From the NCBI GenBank assembly GCA_013368325.1, contig JAACJK010000163.1:3162001-3226000 (forward strand): a DNA stretch of 64,000 nucleotides. Direction: 5' to 3'. The stretch's first letter is position 1. The number at the start of each line of letters is the position of its first letter. This DNA comes from Ephemerocybe angulata (Eukaryota; Basidiomycota; Agaricomycetes; Agaricales; Psathyrellaceae). A model generated the notes under the pieces. The model was not told where the DNA came from, did not search any database, and was given only the letters and a program-made list of their open reading frames with translations. Position numbers and translations under genes: made by a program. This document shows, piece after piece, positions 57,289 to 64,000 of the stretch.

Positions 57289-58731
57289 TTATACAAACCG
57301 GACAGGGCGAGTTGGACAACTGCCTGGCATCGTATGATGTTGAGGAGTGGATTCTGGCGGGGTCCATTGTTGCATATACGGCCAAGTACCTCCTCGTTGG
57401 TATGGTGGTCCTGGAGGTGGATACGCATATAAGCCTAGCCCGTTGGCCTGGGCGTTGTTTTGAGTCAAACGGCTATAGCACTCCGACAGCTTGTCGTTGA
57501 GGACAGCGATGGTTTCTTCCTTCTTCGCTATGACCTTGCTCTGGGTTGCTACCATGGACTCGAAGGTTTGGGCGTTAGGGTCGTTTCGCCTGAGGTTTCG
57601 GATTTCGATATTCTTCTGGTCGATTACATCCTCCAAATGGCTCTTGCAACTCCGAAGCTGCTCGATGTCCCCCAATAGCAATTCTGCCCTTCGGTTCTGC
57701 TTCGTGGTTTGGTACTCCATCGCCGCATTCATCTCCCCAATCTTGTTATCCCTCTCAAAGATCAGCTGTCTGTTCTCCTTCTCCTTCCGATTCAATTCTT
57801 CCTTCAAGTAACTTATATACTGGTCCCTTTCCGCTCTTTCGTCTTCGAGCTGTTTCGCTGCTGAGGTCATTTGTTGGATGGTTATCTCGCAATCGTGCAG
57901 TCTGGTTTGCATTGCCCAGCACTGTTGGCTAAACTCGTCCCGCGCTTCCCGCCGAATGCTTTGCAGCATCTCCCCCAGGTGTTGGCGCAGTTCGAACACC
58001 ATCTCGGCTGATGTCGTAGCCTTGCTACTCGTATCAAGGTGTAGGGCTGGTGTGTCGGCATCTGGAGATAAGCAGTCCCCTCGACCGTCGAGGGAAAGAG
58101 GAGGGAGGGAGGGAGTACTTCGCGTGGGCTCGATGCCAGGCTGCGTTACGCTCTCAATCTTCTTCTGTTTCTTTGCTTTACGAATTTTGGTGCTGGATGA
58201 ATCAAGGGTATTCCTCGATGGCAAAGGATGCGTTGGGCCAGGAGAGTCGGGGTGCTCCCAGGATTTGAGGGATTGAGCAAGAGCGGCAATCACTGGCGAG
58301 GCTGGTGGGCTCGGCAGGGGCAAAGAATTGTCAATCGTCTTTGACCATGTGTCGAACAGGGAGGGAGTGGCTTCTGGCAGCGACAATGCCTTTGGCTTCT
58401 GCGCCAAAGATCTATCTGATGTCCATCCCAGGTTTGTGAGCAGACCCAGGCGTGCCAGCAGGAGTACCATATGAGCGGTGTATGTGCTACGGCGACAATC
58501 AATCGTAAACTGGGGGTCACAATGGGTAGTACTATAGCTCTGAGGCTCACCTGAGAGGTCCGATAGTAGGCGGGCGAATAGATAACGCTCGTCTTCAAGT
58601 TGCCCACAGCATTCCAGTCTATATCGGCAGGTTGTGGGCCCCCCATCATGTCTGTATCTTCTTTGGGTTACCCTGAATCGCTGGGGGGTGGTACTTGGGC
58701 GGTACATAAAAGTTCGAACGGGCTGTGTCAC
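57289..58731 (-). CDS. Coiled-coil protein of unknown function
   Basis: A 480-residue open frame without a required intron. Not recognised. Residues about 140-240 are Ser/Pro-rich low complexity with a basic patch KIRKAKKQKKIES. From about 245 to 430 there is a long heptad-like region (ELRQHLGEMLQSIRREARDE, LEDERAERDQYISYLKEEL, AELLLGDIEQLRSCKSHLED), consistent with a dimeric coiled coil. The C-terminus is Pro/Gln/Tyr-rich. The N-terminal 80 residues look less protein-like, so the true start may be downstream (for example the Met of MVLLLARLG) or in another exon. Confidence 0.6.
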   Translation of the reverse strand: MTQPVRTFMYRPSTTPQRFRVTQRRYRHDGGPTTCRYRLECCGQLEDERYLFARLLSDLSGEPQSYSTTHCDPQFTIDCRRSTYTAHMVLLLARLGLLTNLGWTSDRSLAQKPKALSLPEATPSLFDTWSKTIDNSLPLPSPPASPVIAALAQSLKSWEHPDSPGPTHPLPSRNTLDSSSTKIRKAKKQKKIESVTQPGIEPTRSTPSLPPLSLDGRGDCLSPDADTPALHLDTSSKATTSAEMVFELRQHLGEMLQSIRREARDEFSQQCWAMQTRLHDCEITIQQMTSAAKQLEDERAERDQYISYLKEELNRKEKENRQLIFERDNKIGEMNAAMEYQTTKQNRRAELLLGDIEQLRSCKSHLEDVIDQKNIEIRNLRRNDPNAQTFESMVATQSKVIAKKEETIAVLNDKLSECYSRLTQNNAQANGLGLYAYPPPGPPYQRGGTWPYMQQWTPPESTPQHHTMPGSCPTRPVRFV

Positions 58732-58886
58732 CTCACTGTTAACGTGGATGGGTTTATGTCGTGTTCACCAAACAAAGGGCGCAGAGCGAAGGGGGTCATG
58801 ATTCCTGTAGCTTGCACCTACCTCGATTTCGGGCTTTTACCCTAGGCTGGTACTGTCAAGCATATATTCAAGAGAAGAAGATATGA

Positions 58887-58982
58887 ACACCGATGGTGAA
58901 GAGGTTATCATGCTTGCCTTCCATTCCAGGGGCGATTAGCTTAGGTAAGCAAGCGGCACGGGTTCGATTCCCGTTCGGTGTA
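58887..58982 (+). tRNA. tRNA-Gly (UCC) with a 24-nt intron
   Basis: Acceptor stem ACACCGA (58887-58893) pairs fully with TCGGTGT (58975-58981), discriminator A at 58982. Anticodon stem CTTGC/GCAAG; loop CTTCCA...A with anticodon TCC at 58920-58922. The intron 58924-58947 sits after position 37, the standard nuclear site. T-arm ACGGG-TTCGATT-CCCGT is perfect and holds the B box. A run of six T at about 58988 would stop RNA polymerase III. The D-arm (GTGAAGAGGTTATCAT) is of tRNA-Gly type. Confidence 0.85.
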
Positions 58983-58987
58983 TCTAC

Positions 58988-58993
58988 TTTTTT
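58988..58993 (+). terminator. RNA polymerase III T-run after tRNA-Gly
   Basis: Six consecutive T directly downstream of the tRNA 3' end, followed by a second T run at about 58999. Confidence 0.7.
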
Positions 58994-59046
58994 CAAATTT
59001 TTGCACGGAACGCCAGGACCGTCGACATCGGACTCCGGGCAAGAGT

Positions 59047-59074
59047 TACAACTTACAACTTACAACTTACAACC
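59047..59074. repeat. Short tandem repeat, 9-bp unit
   Basis: TACAACTTA repeated about three times with no mismatches, just downstream of the tRNA gene. Confidence 0.8.
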
Positions 59075-59771
59075 GTAAACAACACCCTATCCCCATGCCC
59101 GACCTTGGCTATCAGGAAGAAGGGTGCACCTATTACTCCGCCGCTTCTCTTAGCCCCCTCTGAGAATTTGAGGCAAGACCGAACGAATGTAATATCCTTG
59201 TGTCCGAGTCGTTGGCCCCTACGACGACTTCCCACGAGATGCCTTGGCTAGTTGCGTCTTAGCGAGAGATGGCGGCACGTATTCCTCTGGGTGTGCGGGT
59301 GGGCACGAACCACAGTCCTCGAGGTACATGTACCACTGGGAGTCGGTGATATCTTGCGGTGCTTGAGATAAGCGGCCTTCCATCAGGTGCTGGAACCATT
59401 GTCCAGAGAGCCGGCGGGACTCTACTCAGAATCGAGCCATTACTATCCGAGATTAATATGGTTCCAGCAATTAATCTTGGGTTGAATGCTCGATAAGATG
59501 TGACGAGATCATGGCGATATCCGAACGGATGTACACGAGGGGCCAGCGTCTTGCCTCTTTAGTGTGATCAATGAGTCCTCTCCGGGCAGTCTTGTAGTTC
59601 AACGACGAGAGGGAGTTCACAGACAACGCTGGGGCGACAAAGAAGTCGGCTGTCAAATTGCATAGCATAAGGCATAGGGCATACGAAAGCATAAGAGTCC
59701 GGAAAATTAAAATGAAAGTGGAATTATATCGATGACGCCTGCGAACTGATATAACAAATTCACCCCTCTCC
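59075..59771. other. Intergenic, no gene recognised
   Basis: About 0.7 kb. Minus-strand frame 59471-59800 contains a hydrophobic stretch (LMLSYALCLMLCNL) but overlaps the end of the next gene and is not supported. Confidence 0.4.
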
Positions 59772-61973
59772 TCAGCGAACCATCTCCGTGGGATAGCCAT
59801 TCTGCATCATGTTTGGCGATCCCTCGGTTCCAGTCGAATCGACGATCCTGCTGAACCTGTTTCCGTTGTAGCCGATAGCTCGTCTCCTGGGGCTAGGCGT
59901 TCCCGGGACACCGTTCGGGGCCCCATTCATGCCGTTGTTAAATTCCGTCGACTGCTGCTGCTGGGGGTACCTGCGTGTCGCAGCGGGGAGAGGGGGCGAA
60001 GCGGGCGGTGTCGACCATCCATAGAAAGCGCCGTTCAACGGGGCCGGCTGCGATGCTGGAGGGGTGGGCCAAGCGCCAGACGCGTACCCGTTCGCGGGAG
60101 GAAGTGCGGGGGTGTTCGCCCAGGTGTTGTAGCCAGTTGCAGGAGGTTGGTTGATCATTGAGGGAGTTCCCCACTGCCATGTCTGAGCGGGGGTCTGATC
60201 GAGGACCGGAGGCGATCCAGCTGCCCAAGCAGGGTCGGCGGGAGGGGTCTGGGTGTACGAAGCGGCGGCCCAGTCGTTGGCGATGGGGCGAACGACGGTC
60301 GGGGTGTAGTAGGTGGTACCGTTGAGCTGACGGCCGGGTCCAGGGGAGGAGACGTTACGAGGAGGAGTGTTGTTATTGGCCGTAATCGCAGCAGTCAGCT
60401 GGGTGATGCGCTTCTCTTTCTCGCCGAGCTTGTCGTTCAGCCGGGAGATGGTGGTCTTCTGCTCCGTGATGGTCTTCTCCTTCGCGGAAAGGGTGTCCTT
60501 GTTCTCCGCGTTCGTCTCGGTAAGATTGGAGATCTCGAGATCCTGGGCACGCGCCTCGATCTCCTTATCCTTGACCGCGGCAGTGAGTTGGGCGATCAGG
60601 GCGTCCTTTTCGGCGATGGTGTCTGCCAGTGAGGTGCGCAGCTGTTCGTGGTCCTTGCTCGCTTCCGCCAACGATTGAATCTCCATGTCCTTCACGTCGC
60701 CCTCTCCCTCCGTCTCCGCCAGCCTCCCGTTGAGGTCGGCGATCGTAGCCTCATGTCGCGCGATCACATCCTTCATCGAACCAATCTGCTCCTCGTGCTC
60801 CTTATTCGCCTCAGACGCCTGACGAATCTCAGCCTCCCTCATTTCCAAAATGCCCTCCTGGTCATCCAAGCGCGCTTCGAGATCGGCGATGAATTCGTCC
60901 TTCTGGGAGATAGTGGCCTGCAGCGAGGCTGTAACATCTTCCTGCTGCTTGGTGGTCTCCGAGAAAGAAAGGACCAGACTGTCCTTGAACTTGACTTCGG
61001 CCTCGCGCTCGGCGACCGCATCAGTAAGGGTGGCGATGGTCTCATCCCGTTGACCAACGGTCTCGTTCAGAGACGCGGCGAGCTCTTGGTGATGCTTGAG
61101 AGAAGCAGACAGCGATGCAACCTCGAGTTCCAGCCTCTCCACATCAGCTCCCTTGCCTGCAAGGTCGCTAGTCAGTTCAGCGATCGAACCTTCTTGCTGA
61201 GCGATGGTCGCCTTCAACGAACGGGAAAGCTTTTGGTGCTCCTCACTGAGGGTGGCGATGACGTGATCCTTCACCTCCACCTCAGCTGCGCTCGCCGAGA
61301 GCTCCTCCTTGAGCTTGGAGACAGCTTCCTCCAGTGTCGTGATGGTAGATCCCAGGGCGGCGGAAGAGGCTTCATACTCCTCGGTCAACGAGAGGATGGT
61401 ACGTTCCTTGGCCTCGACTTCGGCGTCCAGCTCCGATGTCCTGGCGATCAGCTCCTCGATCCTCGTGTCCTTCTCTGCGATGGTTTCCTCCGTCGACGAG
61501 GATAGTTCCTGATACTTCCCCTCCAAGGCCTTGATCTGAGCATCCTTGTTGGCGCCGTCGCCCCGCAAGCGAGTGGCCTCTTCCTTCGCAGCACCAAGGT
61601 CGTTCTTCAAGTTCGACAGTGTCTGCTCGTAGGCCTCCTTCTCCCGGTTCAAGCTCTCTTCGAGGGCGCGGTCTTTCTTGCTGCCGACGAGGCCCTTGAC
61701 TTTGCCCATCCAAGCGGGCCCATCGGACTCCGCAGCCTCGACGGCATCGTGCGTCTTTTTCGTAGGAGAGGAGACCGGCGAGTCGCCTGCCTTGGCGGTC
61801 TCCTTGTCGACGGAGTTAGAGCTGAATAACCCCTTGCTGGGGGTTCGTTTCGCTTTCTGCGGCCGGATGAATGTCGACCAACGGCGCACCCTGCCGTCTT
61901 TCCCGTCAGATGCTGCGCCAGCTGCAGCAACGACGGTAGCAGAGGAGTCACGGCTCATGAGAGTAGGAGACAT
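59772..61973 (-). CDS. Long coiled-coil protein, function unknown
   Basis: From the Met of MSPTLMSRDSSATV at 61973 the frame gives about 733 residues; it stays open 61 residues further upstream, but that part is Cys/His/Phe-rich and unlike the rest. Residues about 110-540 form a nearly uninterrupted coiled coil with a repeating pattern of about 28-35 residues built on TIAEKD..I..L...L (for example ETIAEKDTRIEELIA, DTIAEKDALIAQLTAAVKDK). The last 190 residues are Pro/Ala/Trp/Asn-rich low complexity (PPANGYASGAWPTPPASQPA), closing with a conserved-looking RRAIGYNGNRFSRIVD. The basic N-terminus contains VRRWSTFIRPQKAKRTPSKG. It could be a cytoskeletal or scaffold protein; no family recognised. 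Confidence 0.75.
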   Translation of the reverse strand: MSPTLMSRDSSATVVAAAGAASDGKDGRVRRWSTFIRPQKAKRTPSKGLFSSNSVDKETAKAGDSPVSSPTKKTHDAVEAAESDGPAWMGKVKGLVGSKKDRALEESLNREKEAYEQTLSNLKNDLGAAKEEATRLRGDGANKDAQIKALEGKYQELSSSTEETIAEKDTRIEELIARTSELDAEVEAKERTILSLTEEYEASSAALGSTITTLEEAVSKLKEELSASAAEVEVKDHVIATLSEEHQKLSRSLKATIAQQEGSIAELTSDLAGKGADVERLELEVASLSASLKHHQELAASLNETVGQRDETIATLTDAVAEREAEVKFKDSLVLSFSETTKQQEDVTASLQATISQKDEFIADLEARLDDQEGILEMREAEIRQASEANKEHEEQIGSMKDVIARHEATIADLNGRLAETEGEGDVKDMEIQSLAEASKDHEQLRTSLADTIAEKDALIAQLTAAVKDKEIEARAQDLEISNLTETNAENKDTLSAKEKTITEQKTTISRLNDKLGEKEKRITQLTAAITANNNTPPRNVSSPGPGRQLNGTTYYTPTVVRPIANDWAAASYTQTPPADPAWAAGSPPVLDQTPAQTWQWGTPSMINQPPATGYNTWANTPALPPANGYASGAWPTPPASQPAPLNGAFYGWSTPPASPPLPAATRRYPQQQQSTEFNNGMNGAPNGVPGTPSPRRRAIGYNGNRFSRIVDSTGTEGSPNMMQNGYPTEMVR

Positions 61974-63570
61974 AGAAGAGATGAAATAATATAGACAGAG
62001 GTGTCGTTCGCAGAAGACAGGTGTCGCCCTAGGCAAGGGGAAGTGGTGTGTTCCGTTGGAGACAAACCAGAAGATATAGTGGGATCGATGAACCTCGAGG
62101 TAGCAGCCTTTTTGAGCGAACGGTTGCTGCGTGTCGCCAAACTCGTGGTTGAACAAGGAGCGCAGGTGACTGCAGCCTGGCGACGCCTTGAGGCGTCAAG
62201 CCAGGGCATGCACACATGTTTCGAGGCGCGCGTTCATCGCCTCAAAGCTGGGAACGTGCATTTTGTAGATAATGTCGTCGTTTCATATCTCATATCACAG
62301 GTATGATCATACCAAGCTAGTGGCACGATTCGCGAAAGCCTCTGCGATTGTAATATGGGCGCGATGTAGATACTTGAATCGCTTCAAGGCAAGGAAAGTT
62401 CGGATATGTCCTGCAGAAGAAGATGTCTGTTTTTACGCATAGTGATCTTGAGATTAAGATTCCAAGGGCACCATAGTGTGTCAGAGCAAGTTGGATCCGG
62501 GGGCGGTTTAAGGGAGATGAACGTCAAGAACGATGCCTCGCGGTAAGCGCCTGTTTAATTTTCGAACCAAACCGGTCCGAACCTGATCCGACCGCGGCCT
62601 CTCGGCCTCTCTCGGCCTTCGGCGTTCATGCCAGCTTGCCCTCGAGTCTCCTGCCACCTGGCCACCACATCGACACCGAGCATAGTTCAAAAGGTCAAGC
62701 TCGGATAAAATATGGCCTCTACCACTCTACCCTGGCTCGGGTAGCTGGTGTTTGTTCGTGGAGGGAACTGGAAGCCAACGAAGGGTAAAGTCTTGAAACA
62801 CGGTTGCCTTGTTTTCGGGTTTCCTGTGCTTCCCGCTCAGACCCTACTACCGAAACGTTTTCTGAACTGCCTAATGTAGACAACAGCAATTACCCCAGTC
62901 TCAGGTATTCTCGGAGCGCCAAGTTTCCGACAGTATGTTGCCTTTTCATGGATTGCAATCTTGAATGACGCATATTGAGAGGGTGTGTATCAAGTTCGTT
63001 CATTTTCATTCGATGTTCATAGCCAAAGCTCAAGCCGCTCAATCAGCTAAAAAAGACTTATCGATCGATTGTATCGTGATTCTCTGGGCACAGTCGTGTC
63101 CCCCACTTCAACCCAAGTCGTGCAGAAGGCAATCTTCTGGCTCCGGCATATCGTGGAATTATACTGCACTGACTTTAAGACGCGCCAGAGCGTTCTTCTA
63201 TGACTTTTTGGCTCTGAGTATGGTCCGGTCGAAATGACCGGAGCCCGGGCGCCTAAAAGTAGCTGGGACCATCCACTACAAATTGATACAGTAAAGTATC
63301 GCTCTTCCCTTCTCTTCAGCACGCGGTGGCGATATGAGCGCTTATGTGTCGCATTGGCCTAACAACAATGTCTAGTTCATTCCCATTCCATTTACTAGCC
63401 TCCTGTGAAAGGTGGTTAGGCGCCTAGCCATGTTTGGCCAGTGACGTGCTAGAGCATCATTTGAGGCAGTGGAGACCTCCACTTTGGCAATGCACACCCA
63501 TCCAGATATAAGTGGCTTCCTTAGCTCTCGATTCACCCTTCGTCTTGACGCTCGTTCCATCCCTACATAC
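61974..63570. other. Long intergenic region
   Basis: About 1.6 kb with short frames only. A minus-strand frame at 63372-63698 and others have no recognisable content and overlap the start of the right-edge gene. Confidence 0.4.
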
Positions 63571-64000
63571 CATGGCCTCGACACCGGAGCGCCTTTCAAA
63601 TACCAGGCTCCGGAGTTCCAGCAATACAGACCAAGGTAAAGGCTACATGATGGAAAGAGTGATGTCAGATCCTTGAAGGTGCGCCAACAGTATTCCACTA
63701 ATGTCTTATCCTTGGCCCCGATGCTTGTGCTGACTATCTACGTAAAGCCCAGTCAAGAGATCCCCGCAGGAGGTGGAGATGCGTCATTTAGGGACTTCCC
63801 GTCACCGGCACTTTGTCCAAGATGCAACGGGGCTTCGAAGAACCTCCTGGATGATGGAAGGGCCATGTTTGGTGAACATGAAGCTCGATATCTGAAGATG
63901 GAGGCCGCTATTTCTCAAATCAGAGCGACAGTTGAAAGGCAACAGGAATCGATCGTAGAGCTCAATAGAAAGCTCGTGTCAGAGCTCACGACGAAGGTCG
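63571..64000 (+). CDS. Partial gene at right edge, coiled-coil protein
   Basis: A plausible first exon starts MASTPERLSNTRLRSSSNTD near 63571 and is followed by a GTAAAG donor. After an intron or introns ending at CCCAG (about 63751), an open frame reads QEIPAGGGDASFRDF, PALCPRCNGASKNLLDDGRA, then MEAAISQIRATVERQQESIV and ELNRKLVSELTTKV to the window end. The second part has heptad leucines and a CxxC pair. The join between the exons is not fully resolved. Not recognised; truncated by the window. Confidence 0.45.

Noticed and set aside
1..64000. CRISPR arrays, bacterial operons, prophage or plasmid features
   Set aside because: The window is intron-rich eukaryotic DNA; no regularly spaced direct repeats or prokaryotic gene structure was seen.

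Overview
The window is nuclear DNA of a filamentous basidiomycete, most likely an agaricomycete. Genes carry many short introns (about 45-100 nt, GTRNGY donors, CTAAC/CTGAC branch points, YAG acceptors), lie close together on both strands, and include families that are expanded in mushrooms: caspase-like proteases with a C-terminal beta domain, AIG1-like P-loop GTPases, HSPA12-type Hsp70s, F-box proteins and SRPK-like kinases. I rebuilt splice sites by hand from reading frame and homologue memory; where exon phases closed exactly I give the protein length.

Layout. 0.4-1.3 kb: exosome subunit RRP41. 1.7-7.3 kb: a tail-anchored AIG1-like GTPase (minus) beside a long plus-strand gene that fuses a caspase domain, a beta domain and a degenerate GTPase domain. 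7.4-9.4 kb: two unrecognised genes. 10.6-13.4 kb: Hsp70-like ATPase. 14-15.1 kb: a small conserved protein and a broken copy of part of NOC2. 15.5-20.9 kb: PIN-like carrier, F-box protein, decayed glyoxalase-like gene. 21.3-29.7 kb: NOC2, ALO1 (D-erythroascorbate synthesis), UBC7, a copy of UBC7 exon 1, a copy of the 3' end of an ERCC6L2-like gene, and an SRPK-like kinase. 30.0-33.4 kb: a nest of hAT-like miniature transposons with an uninterrupted sibling. 34.6-39.1 kb: ERCC6L2-like SNF2 ATPase. 40.3-45.7 kb: sugar transporter, otubain, UBE2G1-type E2. 46.0-49.9 kb: RNA polymerase III subunit RPC2. 50.1-55.9 kb: a second AIG1-like GTPase and a second caspase-GTPase fusion, both minus. 57.3-62 kb: two coiled-coil proteins and an intron-containing tRNA-Gly. 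A gene runs off the right edge.

The most interesting system is the pair of caspase-GTPase fusion genes (977 and 974 residues, identical eight-exon structure), each next to a stand-alone AIG1-like GTPase gene. In all four genes the P-loop is carried on a separate exon of exactly 34 nt with the same phases, which points to exon shuffling as the origin of the fusion. The caspase His/Cys dyad is intact, while the GTPase domains of both fusions have lost key nucleotide-binding residues. A role as a regulated-death or allorecognition module, with the pseudo-GTPase as sensor and the caspase as effector, is my inference.

A second theme is local copying. Parts of three genes in this window (NOC2, ERCC6L2-like, UBC7) also occur as degraded copies in this window, with intron sequence retained, so they arose from DNA and not from mRNA.
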